Source of the DNA: Vespa crabro
Taxonomy: Eukaryota > Arthropoda > Insecta > Hymenoptera > Vespidae
Direction of reading: 5' to 3'
DNA length: 64,000 bases
NCBI RefSeq assembly: GCF_910589235.1
Contig: NC_060956.1
Location: forward strand, 21,871,973 to 21,935,972
Shown here: piece by piece, positions 1-12,905 of the stretch
Layout: the number at the start of each line of letters is the position of its first letter
Numbering within the stretch: the stretch's first letter is position 1
Notes under the pieces: generated by a model
Seen by the model: the letters and a program-made list of their open reading frames with translations, nothing else
The model's database searches: none
Told to the model about the DNA's origin: nothing
Position numbers and translations under genes: made by a program

Positions 1-949
1 TACATGAAAAATTTACGACGTATAAAGGTGAAACCAAAATGTTCGTACAATCACGTCAATGTCAATTTCTATTAGAACGTCTAATCTGGTCCAAAACATT
101 TTTTATTCAAAGATACGAAAGAACGAAGAAAAAGTGACGAAAAACTGTATTAACTAAAAAGCACCCAGTCATTTTCAATAACTATTCTCGCCCGTCCAGA
201 CGGTATAACGAAAATTTGAATTTTTTTTTTTTTTCTTTTTTCCTACCAAGAGAGGGGTAGCATCTGTCGAGAAAAATTTGTCAAACTAACCTGTACGCGG
301 CACACGCATGTAACACGGAGGTACGATGGATGAGGAGGAGAGATGGGGGAGAGAGAGAGAGAGAGAGAGAGAAAGGGAGAGAGGGAAAGAGGAATATAAT
401 CACGAGGCTCGAATCCGGGCGAGAGCGTTCGAGCTGGATAGCGGAACTTTTCGAGCGCTTTTTTACCACCGTCGTCGTCGTCGTCACCGCCATCATCCTC
501 CCCGTTCCTCCACCACCCTCTCCCTTCCCCTCCCTCACTCTCTCTCTCTCTCCATTTCCTTCTCTTCGTTACCGTCGACGACGACGACGACGAAGCGTCG
601 CTCGAGGCTCGAGAGCTTTTTCTGCATCGCGCCTTCGCGGTACGTAATGTCATTTCGCCCCGCTTCGATGCAGCGACGAAAACCCTCGTCCTCGGCTTCC
701 ACCGACGTTCCACCTTCCTTTTTTTCCTTTCTTATAATGCCTTCTCTCTCTCTCTCTCTCTCTCTTTCCTTCTCGTTCGCTCGTTCGCTCTTTTATATTA
801 CACTCACCGCTACGGTAGAGCGCCCTGTTAAGAGTTTACCGCATGGCAACGTATTTTTTTCGATACACGACGCATACTACGTTCCTGAGAGTAGAGTTCC
901 AAGCCTCCGTTTATCATCCTTGGCTCATCACCAAGTATCTCCCTCTTGT

Positions 950-960
950 CCTCTCTCTCA

Positions 961-996
<36 letters not shown>

Positions 997-1040
997 GTCT
1001 GTCTGTCTGTCCATCTATCTATCTGTCTGTCCGTCTGTCT
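950..1040. repeat. Compound CT / ATCT / GTCT array
   Basis: CT units pass into ATCT and then GTCT tetramers. The same CT-to-ATCT order recurs at 63284-63350 and, reversed, at 28858-28939. Confidence 0.85.
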
Positions 1041-1653
1041 TTTCAAAAAAATATTAAGAAAGTATTACAAAAAAGATAATGATTTATTTCCCTCAATGTT
1101 ATATATTCGAAATTATAAAAATCTATCGGTTTTAATAGGGTCGCCGTTCGTTCGATAAATTTAAAAACAAAAAAGAAAAAAAAATGTTAAAGAGCAATAC
1201 TGATAGAAGAATATTTTTATCGTGTCGAGCCGTTTCAGAGCTACGCGACAGTGTAACGACAGAGAGAAAGAGTTAACGAGTTTCGTTCCGCAAAAGCGAC
1301 TTTAGAGATACGATTCGAGCGACTCTATACAATATATCGGATCGTTTCTCTCCACGAGGTTTTCCATCCGTCGTGGTGGAAGGCTAACGAACTATCGATG
1401 ATTAATCGTCAAAGCTACCGACCGATATTCCTACACGTGTATTATCCATGTAGAGAGAGAGAGAGAGAGAGGGAGAGAAAGAGAGGGATACTCTCACTGT
1501 TCACCAAAGATTTTCCCTCTTCGAATGTTCGGATATCTGTTATTCCTATTATACCTTTCGATAGAGATATCATTGTGTTACTACGATCTTCCTATCGAAT
1601 ATAATGCCTTTTGATTCGCACCAATATCATATGCCTCTTACGCATAACGATTA

Positions 1654-1654
<1 letters not shown>

Positions 1655-1691
<37 letters not shown>
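1655..1691. repeat. (TA)n array
   Basis: About 18 TA units followed by AC/AT repeats at 1753-1787. Confidence 0.85.
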
Positions 1692-1694
<3 letters not shown>

Positions 1695-1755
1695 CGTATT
1701 TATGTAATCACAAAGTTGATTATCGAATAGAAAATAGAGAATTAAACATTTATAT

Positions 1756-1786
<31 letters not shown>

Positions 1787-4700
1787 GTATAAAAATAATT
1801 CTCTGTTGGGGTCTCGAAGGATCGACCTATGAAACTTCTTTAATCTTTACAAGGCAGATATATTTCGAAATAAATCGATCCTTATCGTAAGATCGGAAAC
1901 AAGAATATGAAATATCGATGACGTGGAATCTACTCGGAGGAGAGAAGAAGTCTCTCCGCGAATAAACTCACGTACATAGTTGTCGGTAGTCCAACGTTTT
2001 ACGATAAAATCCGCAAACGATCGATCTATTAAACGAGGTAGCGTGTAATCTGATACACTAGCTGGTACTATCAAAAATTCACGAGGGTTTTCTCTCGTCC
2101 TACTTCGAGGACGATTACATCTATCGAACACAAGTAAATAATACGATCGTCTTCAAAGTATTTCTCTTTGTATAATGTGTGTCGATGAAATTTTTAAAAT
2201 GTTCCATCGTCGAGTTTAAAAGGGACTGTTTTTCAACGTTAAGTTTAAGAAGATGAAGTAAAAGAACGAAAATGGATATATAGATTGAAAACTAATAATA
2301 CGTAAAAAGTATATATCTATATAAGACTAAGTTAATAAGGGTTTATTAAGCTTTATGCTCTTAATAGATGTTGATTTTTGTTAATATCTTGGTAAATTAT
2401 CGACGATCGACGAGCATCTCTCGCGCGTGGGCGCAAACACGATCGAATACGATCCTGACGTCTCTGTAACGCGAAACGCTTTCGTCGGATATCGAGCGGA
2501 CGTGTACCTACCACGCACCGATTGATGGCCGAGCCAATTGGCAGCCGAGCACTTGGCAAGAATGATGCAATTAACCAATAAACACGCTTTCCAACAAGGC
2601 AACTGCACGTATGTATCTCTCTCTATACGTACGTACGTACGTATGTACGAGAGCACGATGCGGAGCACAATGACGCTGCCAATGACGCGCCACCCTACCT
2701 ACGTACATATACATACATACATACATACATACATACATGAATGCATACATGCACATATACATTGGTATATACATTCTCTCCTATACGTCCTACGATATTC
2801 CACATATGCGTGTATACAAATACGGATACAACAAGAGCGAGCCGAACATAGGTATATCTGCAACATATTCTCATACTGGGCGAGATGAAGTTCATACGTT
2901 TGCCACGTTACGTCGGTCCATCGAGTTCGACGCTCGTAACGACGATTCCCGTTTACATTCAAACGTGGCTTTACGAACGAATTCATCCTTTCTAAAGTTA
3001 CCATCTGACATTTCCGAAACGTCAAGAGTTGTTTCAAGTCATACATACCTTCTTGATCTTCGAACGTCATTCATTTCGAACTAAGAATCATCGGTATTTT
3101 GAACAAAATTAGATACTATTATAAAGTTATATTATATTACCATTAGATAATCTTATATCATATCACTTATATATTATATTACTATTGCGTATTATTTTTA
3201 TATATCATTCGTCGAATTTGATTTTATCCACCCAACGATAGCACGCGCGTGCTATCCTTTTGTCCAAGGGTATATGGATTAATGTCCGAGGAAATTTTAT
3301 GACCGTCGATGAAATTTCTTGAAACAATTTCTATTCCTTTCTTTTTCTTTTCTTTTCTTTTTCTTCGTCATACGATAGACCTTCGAACCGTAACCGCAAA
3401 GTCTAAAAATTTCGCACAAATGAACTCCGTCGAGAGACTATGGATAACCAACGGGTCGATACGCGCCGGGCTATCAAAAGTGTCACGTAAACTTTAACAT
3501 TTCTCTTTCGAGCTAAGATCGTGGATTGCGCCGGATTGAAATGAAATGTTTCACGATGAAAATGATCCTCGTAATAACGCTTTAGAAAATGTCTTCATTC
3601 GGATAGAGAAATGACGTATTTAAAAGTGCGATCCTTTCTATTTTCTTTATGATTTATCACGCATATCACCATCTATTAGATGGCTCTTAAAGAACGGATA
3701 AAGATCCATAGCGGAATTTTGCGGAGTGAATTACAAACGTAAATAGTCGATGACTAGAACGATCTACTTGAACGATGATATATCGAGAAGTCGTTCGTTC
3801 GGAAGTCAACAATCCGATAACTCTTATCTTACCTTTAATACGTCCTCTATACGTGTCTACGTACATACCTACGTATATACATATGTATTATATGGACAAA
3901 ATGTATACATGTATATACACACACATATATATATATATGTATATATATATCTGATAGGAATAAAGTAATTCTTTCGAAGCTTTATCCGTGCGACGAGTAC
4001 GACACGTCGATAAGTCGTGGGAGAGATATCGAGGAAGAATTTACGTGATGATAGAGCTTCGACAGACGGCGACATTTTTCCACGACGATATAACGATCGT
4101 CATTGTCGTTGTTGTTCTCCTCGAGTACTAGCCTATCATTACGTTTACGATATGTTTGCGAATCCTTGTAAACTTACGTGATCTTATACACTGTTTCTAT
4201 CCATTCCAAGTAGAACGCAATCAACGCTATCGTCGTTCGGGTTTAACAGTGATGAATAACTTTGACGGAACTATGAGTGTCGTATAATTATGATGACGTT
4301 GAGAAGAAAAAAAAAGGAAAAATGAAAAAAAAAAAAAAAAGAAAAGAATTTGTCGAACCTAGAAAAGAGCGATAACAAAGTGGTTTTTTGATGCAAGGTC
4401 GAACGAAACGCCGTTTTGTTTAGACTCGTTCGCACACGGCTAAGATAAAAGTATACGATAACGACCACCCAACTATTATTGTATAAAACTTAGAAAAAGA
4501 GATCTACATATATACATACGTACATACATATGTATGAACGTAAGTACTCGCAATTTATTTTCTCGTAATGCGTGGAATTTTTTTTGAATAGCTCAATAAA
4601 TGGGTAGTACCTCGGTTAAATTTAGAAAGACGACGAGACGAGTATTTTAGCTTCGTTGGTTTCGTCCGTTTTCTTCTCGCGTTTCGTTCGTGGCGATGCC

Positions 4701-5020
4701 ACGAAATAACCGGCAAGATTAAGTATCACCGTGTCGAGCGCAGGAAAGGGCAGAGTGATAATAACTGTTTGTTGAGGGTCGAGACAGAAAGGTCGTCGAA
4801 GGTTGCACCGTACCAAAGAAGAGGGTTGAATTACACTTTCTCTCTCTCTCTCTCTCTTTCTGTGTGTCGTATATGCGGGTAGACTCCTCCTAACGTAGAA
4901 ATACGCTTGTCCCTTGTGAAAGAAACAAGAGTAGGAAACGGGGGTTGAAAGAGAGAAGGAGGAAGAGTCTCGGTCGTTAGCGAGACAACGAGTAGGGTGA
5001 GTGAGAGTTGCAAGAGAAAG

Positions 5021-5022
<2 letters not shown>

Positions 5023-5071
<49 letters not shown>
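5023..5071. repeat. (GA)n array upstream of groucho
   Basis: About 24 uninterrupted GA units. GAGAG is the core site of insect GAGA factor; its position about 0.6 kb before the inferred leader makes a promoter role possible. Confidence 0.9.
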
Positions 5072-5075
<4 letters not shown>

Positions 5076-5567
5076 AAACGGTTGGCCGCTTGTAAGAGCG
5101 AAAATGAAAACGTGGTAAGGCTGCTGCAGGCTGATACGGATGAGAGAGATCCTAACTTGAATACGGAAGATTCGTCAGCGTGAATGAGATAGATTCGAGC
5201 GTGGAAAAGGGCGAGCTCTCCAATGGAATGACGAATTACTTTTCGTAGGGGAAAGGAAAACGAAGGGGAACTGCGATAGAACCGGATTTTCCTTTATTTT
5301 GACGTCGAATCTATTTCCCCTCTCCCCCTCAAAGGGCAAACCTTCGCGCGAAATAAAATACATTATTATTAATTGAAATTACGGCTAATAAATTCAAAAG
5401 TGTTTAGAAAAATAATGATTTTTCTAATAATTCGCAATTCCATTGATTACGTCTAAACTTACATCTATACTTATATCTAAATCTTATATCCAAACTAATG
5501 TTTAATAATAATATTTAAATTAATAAAAAAAAATGTAACGATAATGTTGTTACAAAGGAATTGTAGC

Positions 5568-5572
<5 letters not shown>

Positions 5573-5616
<44 letters not shown>
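5573..5616. repeat. (GA)n array at the groucho promoter edge
   Basis: About 22 GA units directly before the GC-richer leader-like segment. A purine-only extension (AAGAAGAAAAGAAAAAG) follows it. Candidate GAGA-factor platform. Confidence 0.9.
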
Positions 5617-5620
<4 letters not shown>

Positions 5621-6443
5621 AAGAAGAAAAGAAAAAGCAAAAGAAGCGTAGGGCACTCGTCGAAAACGATCCGCGTCTGGTTAGGGTTAGCGAGTGAGTG
5701 TGGCGTAGCTCGAGAGCGAGAGAGGTAGGAATAAGCTCGAGACCACGTGGTTCGGCGGCGAGCCGTGGGGAGGGGATGAGAGCGGCGCGATGGTGGGGAG
5801 GTGCTTCTCGAGTCTGCGGTTGATTAGTTGATACCCGTCCGCCGTGGAGGAAGGATCGTTACGTTGATCTCGCGTTTCTTGCGCGTAAAAAAGATACTCG
5901 CGTGAGTACAAACGACTTTAGTGCTTTACGTTTAGGTGATTCATCGTCGTAAACGATTTCTATTTCGTACGTTCGAAGGAGGGATAATACACATTGGAAA
6001 AGAAAAAAGAGCACATTTCATTCGGTGATATCCCGTGAAAGGAACGGGACAAGTGCGTTTGTGTGAGTGCTGCGCGTACGGGAGCATCTTCATTTCTTTT
6101 TTTTTCTGGTGAAATAAAAGAGAAAGGAAAAAGAGAAGGGAAAGAAAAAAGAAAAGAAGGAGAGCGATTACAGTGCGTCGTCGTGTGCAATCGGAACGCG
6201 TGAAAAGGAAGTAACTCGATCGTTTGTTTATTCCGTTTTTCCTTTAGATATTTTTATACCTTGGTGGAATAATAGTGCGTACATGCTATGATCTGGGATA
6301 CAATTGGATATACTTGAAGAGGATAGATAGGAACGGTGATATAAGAAGAGAAAAACGATCGCGTACACCGACGGCAACGACGTGGAGGCACCAAGGAAGG
6401 CCGCGGCCTCGTCCTAGCCTCTTAGAGGAATTCTCGCGACAAG
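5617..6443 (+). promoter_or_regulatory. gro: Inferred groucho core promoter and 5' leader
   Basis: From about 5640 the sequence changes from AT-rich repeats to a mixed, GC-richer stretch rich in CpG, as expected for a leader. It holds a palindromic E-box CCACGTGG at 5743-5750. No TATA box or strong initiator is visible, so the start site is not located. A possible leader intron (GTGAGT at 5902 to TTTTTCCTTTAG ending 6247) would split it. The extent is inference from composition and distance to the ATG. Confidence 0.45.
6283..6317 (+). other. Two overlapping upstream ORFs in the groucho leader
   Basis: ATG at 6283 reads Met-Leu-stop (6283-6291). ATG at 6288 reads MIWDTIGYT then TGA (6288-6317). 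No other ATG lies between 6317 and the main start at 6444, and the main start has the better context (A at -3). Short uORFs of this kind can reduce or condition translation of the main frame. They matter only if the transcript starts upstream of 6283, which is likely. Confidence 0.5.
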
Positions 6444-6506
6444 ATGTACCCCAGTGCCGGTATAAATGCGGCAGCTGTGGCCGTGGCAGCTGCGGCACGA
6501 CACCCG
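6444..6506 (+). CDS. gro: groucho coding exon 1 (N-terminal MYPS and Ala-rich)
   Basis: Encodes residues 1-21, MYPSAGINAAAV followed by an alanine-rich run to RHP. The start is fixed by an in-frame TAG at 6423-6425, 18 nt upstream, and by an A at position -3 (AAGATG). MYPS matches the fly Groucho N-terminus. It ends in phase 0 at a perfect GTAAGT donor (6507). The alanine-rich tail is longer than in fly, where the same place reads SPVRHP. Confidence 0.93.
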
Positions 6507-7932
6507 GTAAGTGCTCGAAACTTACTTTGCCGTCTTTCTTTCTTTTTTTTTTTTCTCTCTTTTTTTACTTACGTCCTTTTCTTTTCTTCCTTCCCCTCCC
6601 CCTACTCTCTCCAGCCTACCCTCCATTCTTTGTCTCTTTCTTCGATCATCGACTGTGGTTTTAAACGATTATTAAAAGATAGGACGCTGGTTGTCGAGAA
6701 GTAATTTCGACCTTGCTCATCGACTTGAAAGAAATAAAGAGAGAGAGAGAGAGCAAATCGTTTATCTTTTCTTTCGATCTCAATGGGAAGCATACTTACG
6801 TAAAGTTCCGATACAGGTGGCCGCTTGAAAATCTAAAGCGCAGAAGATAGAAGGAGGCTATTTCGTTAAGAAATTTACGAGCCCGTCGGCTAATAACTCT
6901 CGTCTATCGTATGAGAGAGAGAGAGAGGGAGAGAGAGAGAGAAAGAGCACGAAGCTCGATGATTAGCTAAACCGTTGTAAACTTAAGCAATATATCTTCC
7001 GTAATACGTGTGTCGCACTTTCAAAGGCGAGATTCCCGGAGTAGTCGTCATCGTCGTCGCGAGAAGCACAAAGTGGTTCGTACTTTCTAAAATGTATATT
7101 ATGTTCGTTCACGTCGAGACTCCGAGAAGTACCGAACGATTTTATTCCAACTGATTTTTCCTAAACACTCGAATCAATTTATCAGACGACAGAGCTCTTC
7201 CACGTACATACATATGTTTTACATGCACGCGTACGTAATTATATATGAATGGTAAAAGACGTTTTATTATCGTCGAAATGATTAGATGTATTTTCGTAAT
7301 TTTAAAATTTTAAAAGATCCGTCGTCGGAAAAAAAAAATAAGTCAAAAAAAATATTATTCAAGTAGTAAACTTTCAGTTCTGTCAATAATAACAGGAATA
7401 ACACGGGAAGAAACATATCTCGTATTGTACGTTATGTTGTTAATGTGTTCGTCCAATGTGAAATTATTTTCTCGAATTGAAAGTCTTAGAGAAACTGGAA
7501 AAGAGGAGGAAAAATTTGTTGTTTTTATTTTTTTCTCTCTCTCTCTCATTTTTTTACTTCTCTTTCTTTTTTACAAACGAAGAAGGTTCGTTCGGAAATA
7601 ATATTAGAATGGGGGTCTCCGGTATATATCGTGGGGCCGGTTACAAAGCGTCTAGCTCATGACCGAGCTCTTCTCTCGACTAATATCCAGCGATTATCGA
7701 TACAAAGCAACCGTGAAAGTATCCTCGGCGTTCTACTCGGGATCGCAACGTTCTGCTTCGTAGTCTGTGGTTTCCTCCTCGGTATACCGCCTCGTCGAGC
7801 ATAGAGATTACAAACGGAATTTAAGCCGTCCTCCTCCTCCTCCTCCTCCTCCTCCAACGGCCAATTTACGTGTACACGAAGCAGCGCGTGCACAACGACC
7901 GAGTCTTCTTCTTCTTCTCTTCTTCTTCTCTT

Positions 7933-7963
<31 letters not shown>

Positions 7964-8546
7964 TTCTCGGCAGTCATTAACTTGGGATAATTTTATCGCG
8001 CTTTGGCCTTTTCCTACGTGATATTCTTCTTTTTCTCTCTCCTTTTTAATCTTTTTTTAATACCCTTTTTCCTTCTTCCAACTTTATTCCATTTTTTTCT
8101 TTGAGTCCCTTTTCGCAAATAGATCCTCGGGTGTGATCAAATCTTCATCTCGTTCAAAGACAAACTAGCATAAATTTATGTAATTAGGTTACTGATCGCT
8201 AAATCGAATATCGAACTTTTCAAAGATACGAGGATCCTATCGTACTCGAATACTCGAGTATTATTATATCGGCGTCGAAGCGTAAAACAATCTCTACGCT
8301 TCGCGAAACATTTAGCTTGGTGGTGGGTCCTTTCGAAACGGGATCCAAATACCACCATCACACGATTTTATTAACGATCCACGATATAAGTTAGTACTAC
8401 TTATGTTGTGTTACGTTTCGATAAGGGACACGAAGAGAAAGGAAGGGAAGGATCGTCGAAGAAATTACAAGCCTTAACTACAAGGGGCTTCTTCGACCTA
8501 ACCGATCAGTCCTACGACGATTATTCTCTTCTCTTCGAGGGAGATA

Positions 8547-8592
<46 letters not shown>

Positions 8593-8844
8593 TCTATATC
8601 TTTACGAGTATTTTCTCGTAAGTCAATTATCTTACAGGGGGATACGTCTACGTAATCCTTTTACATTTTTGTCCTTAAATAATAAAAACGTTCCTTTAAC
8701 GTTACATTCATCCAACGTGCCTTTACACGTTTTATTCTCAAACGAAACTTTGGCGAATACATAGCCCGACTCATTCGGTAAATATTTCATTGAGAGAAAC
8801 GAGACACGAATGTGAATTTTTTTTTTACTCGGTAATCTCCCTCC

Positions 8845-8888
<44 letters not shown>

Positions 8889-10074
8889 TCTGTGTCTGTC
8901 CGTTTGTCTCTCTTTTATTTCTATCTCTTTCTCTCTCGAGTTCGATGACCGATAGTTTACGTTTCCTTCGAGCGTGACGTTTCCAAACCGAAGCACGACG
9001 GACCGGTCTGGACCAGTACGCGAAGGGCGATATGAAGAGGAAGAGGAGGGTAAGGGTGGGGAAGAAGGGAGGGGGGAGAGAAATATAGGCAGTATTGTCG
9101 GAGCGGAAGCTACACGTTTTTTTTTCTCCCCTATCGATGTCATTCCGCTGAAATAAAAACGTCGATCCGGCAAATATTGACGATTTTTCGTGTGGCGCAG
9201 GATGTCTGGAGAGAGAGAGAAAGAGAGAGAGAAAGATGGACAGACAGTGGGAAACGAGCAGAAACACACAGAGCGATTCTTTTTTTAGATCGTTAGGTAT
9301 TATGTACCAACGAATTCATCGGGCGTATTTATTTTCTCCTTTCGCTTCACTCTTTTTAGTTTTTAAACTCACGTTCGGCTATGGTTCTCTCAACGCACTC
9401 GAATCTTTTTTCTCGCGTCGACGTCGAGACGAGACGAGACGAGATGAGAGTGCGTGCGTGCGTGCGTGTGAGAGAAAGAGAGCTCGTTCCGTTTTTTTTC
9501 TTCTACGTCACGTTTACCATAAACGCGATATAAAAGGACTCTTGCGACTAACTAACGAGATCGAAGCGAGTTGTCATTTTTTTTCTTTTCTTTTTTCTTT
9601 TCTTTTCTTTTTTTTTTTTCCATTTCATTTCTCGTCTTTCGAGAGAGTAACTAGAAGAAAACGCGACGGAAATAAGTTTACGTATGTACGTATGCGTGCA
9701 TGTATACACGCGTATGTTGCATAGGGATATGCGTGTATATGCGTGTGCGTAATCAAGGGTGAAGAAAAAGCGATGGCGAGAACGAGCGAGGGCGACGACG
9801 AAAAAATATTTGGCCGGCGGGCAAATTTTTATTCGACCGTAAACAGCATCCCCCTATGGAACGGACGAGGGAGAGAGAGAGAGAGGGTAGGGAGGGGTGA
9901 ATGAGGGGAAAGAGCGTGGAGAGAGAGGACGAGAATAAATGTATAGGTCGCGAACGAGCTTCGCACGATAACAGCACCCCCTCTGGTACCTCTGGTGTAT
10001 CCGCAATTACGTTATATCCGTGCACCGCGTTGCGCGTCACCGCATATACAAACGCCGTAGATGAACGATTACCC

Positions 10075-10128
<54 letters not shown>

Positions 10129-11212
10129 ATATATACATACATATATATATATATATACACACACATATATATGTATGCATATGCGTACGTACGTATGTAT
10201 ACATATATATATATGTGTATATATATGTATGTATGCATGTATGTATGTGTTTATATGCACAAATAATGTGGAAAAAAAAATATATATATGTATATGTATA
10301 TCACACTGAAGCTGTATAAAGTATAGACGGATGACTGGATAGATAAATAAAAACATAAAAAAAGCAAAAAAAAAAGATACAGAGATAACACGGAGGAGAC
10401 AGATTTTAAATTTGATTCTGTCGCTGTGATATATTTGAAAATGGCGGGTAGCCCACTTTCGATCTAGGTACCTTGCCGATCGACAAAATCGTTTACGTTG
10501 TACTCTGTCCGTCCAGGATGATAAAAGCATCGTAGTGTCGTTGTGTCGTCGACGAGAAATGTGAATTAATTTCTATTAGAGATAAAACGTTATTTCGTTC
10601 ATTATTAGACGAGCACGTTCGGGTTGCATGGGTTATAAATAGTAAAAGATATAGTGCTCTCTTAACTTTTTTACAGATTGATACGATAATCCCATTAACT
10701 CGCACGAAAGCCCTGTAAAATTGACAGTGTCCTTTTGTAACGCGAGGGGTTATGGCTCTAACTCGGAACAGGATTGGGGAGAAAAGAGTAGGGGTGGGGA
10801 CTCGAGTCGGAATACGTACGAGGGAAAGCGCAGGGTGCATTGTTGACAAGTGCCTCCAATGTAAACACAGGTGCACGCTCTTTGGAATAAAAAATGACCT
10901 GGACTACGATCGGCTTCGACATCGTCCGCCATATTTGCTCGCCATTGTCATCGCGTTTCTCCGCTTGTTTGACCTATCGTTACTCGCTTTTTTCTCCGCC
11001 TTTTTCTCTTTCCCTCACACACACTTGTATTCCTCATCTCCATACTTGGGTACTCTCGTCGAAGAGAGAAGATTTGATTACGTTTCGTTAGGACGAAATT
11101 TCGAGAATTTATTTATTTATTTATTTATTCTCGTTTTGTATTTGTCCTGATCGACAAGAAATACAGATGCGTATGTAACATCGTGCGCCATCGGTTTTGG
11201 AGTTATTTGGGG

Positions 11213-11256
<44 letters not shown>

Positions 11257-11645
11257 AAAAATAAATAAATATATATATATAAAAATATATAAAAATTCAA
11301 GTCGTAGTGGGTATATAGTGCTTCGTCGTAACATGTGTGTATCTACATGCGGGACGACGATTTCCCGTTTCCAGCAATTTCGAACGCGATGAAACGAGGA
11401 TGGAAAAGCATAGCGGCACGTAACTGGCACGTGCAAACATTCCCGACGGTGAGATAACATACCGAAACGCGATCTTCTCGCTTCGACGAAATTGGCACGA
11501 TAATTGAAGGACCACGAGAGGGAGGGAAAGGGAGAGATTTCCGGTGCTTATAAAGGTACATAAAGTTCTAGAAAGGGTGCATCGGTGAAGTTCGTAATTG
11601 TTCGTTGGTGATACGTAGATAAGGGAAAAGAAGGAGACAGATGTA

Positions 11646-11680
<35 letters not shown>

Positions 11681-12874
11681 GCATGTGTGGAATGGATATA
11701 TATATGTATGATCGGTGAAATGAGAGAAAGACAGAAATAGAAGTAGACTCGGAGAGTATAACGGAGAGAATATAATCGGTAGGATCAGAACGAAATTGAA
11801 ATCGAGAAAGGGGAGAAAGAGAGAGAGAAGGAGAGAAGAGAGAAAGACAGAGAGAGAGAGGAGAGCAATGGTGAATAGCGGAAAGAGAAAGAGAGATGGA
11901 GAGAGGGAGATGTATATATAAAGAGGGATTGAAGGGGTAGTGAGGTTTCACGAGAGAGAATCGCACGAAATTCGAGGCCCGCGTGGCCGCAAGCTTCCGC
12001 ACGAGACCGCAATATGCATTGTTAATTACACGGGATGAATCGTACCGCGGAATGAAGCGAAGCGCGTCGCACGTAATCGTCGGCTATTGTAAATCTCGCG
12101 TACGTGAAAATAGCCGCATCGTTGCGATCTCGAACGGAGATCATCGGCTATTCGCTCACTTCGCTGTATTTCTCTATTTCTATATTTATCTCTTTTTGCA
12201 CGTATCTATCACTCTCTCCCCCTTTCGCGCGTGCGCAAACATCAGCGTTCTTTGAAAAGCTCCGGTTCGTTTTATTAATTTCATCGAGGAAGTTTATCTT
12301 TTAATTTTCGTTACAAATCGTGTTACAAATTTTTCGTCGCGAATCAACAAACGAAATAAAAGATTGATTATCATAAGCTGCTTTTTAATCTTTTGTTTGT
12401 ATAACGATTTTGTATAAGCAAATATAAGAGGCTCAATAAATCGTTGGTTATTCCGAGAACGAAGTGAATTCTTCGCCGATATTCGACGATCGATAGCTGC
12501 TCCGTTTGCTTTCTTTCTTTTTCTTTTTTCCCTATTTCTTTTCTTTTTTTTTCTTTTTTTATATTCGTTGTTTTATTTTTTTTTTCTTTTTTTTTTTTTT
12601 TTTTTTTTTTTTTTATTTTTAAGTCTTCTTTATGCTTCTCGATATCGCGTTGTTTTAAGCTACGTTTTATCTCCTATCGTTTTCTCTCAACTGTCACGAA
12701 TTCGAATCGATGCGCGTTTATCGAACGACTTCGTGCTCGTGCATAATCTTAACGCGCTTATCTTAAAACAAGTCGACTCCGAAAAATAACTCACGACAAC
12801 ATCGAGATCAATCGAATGACACCTACATAAATAAACGTGCAAATATAAGTATATAATATGTATATACATATGTC

Positions 12875-12905
<31 letters not shown>

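Larger units (their letters stand above)
1..5616. other. Upstream intergenic DNA, no gene recognised
   Basis: No exon chain or conserved protein is visible on either strand. Repeats include (GA)n at 349-372, CT at 743-766, a CT/ATCT/GTCT compound at 950-1040, TA at 1655-1691, AC/AT at 1753-1787, ACAT at 2708-2738, an A-rich run near 4307-4345, and two large GA arrays at 5023-5071 and 5573-5616. A 94-codon open frame at 1847-2131 on the minus strand is not low-complexity, but it matches no family I know and has no gene context. Confidence 0.7.

Noticed and set aside
326..1057. Long plus-strand open frame rich in Arg/Glu and Ser/Leu
   Set aside because: It is the translation of GA and CT arrays with CGT repeats; no conserved segment, and frames on both strands are equally open.
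5680..5695. GGTTAGGGTTAG, telomere-like hexamers
   Set aside because: Only two units, and insect telomeres of this group are usually TTAGG; chance match in the leader region.
11213..11254. Poly-A run as the tail of a retroposon
   Set aside because: No retroposed body or target-site duplication is seen; similar A runs occur at many places in the window.
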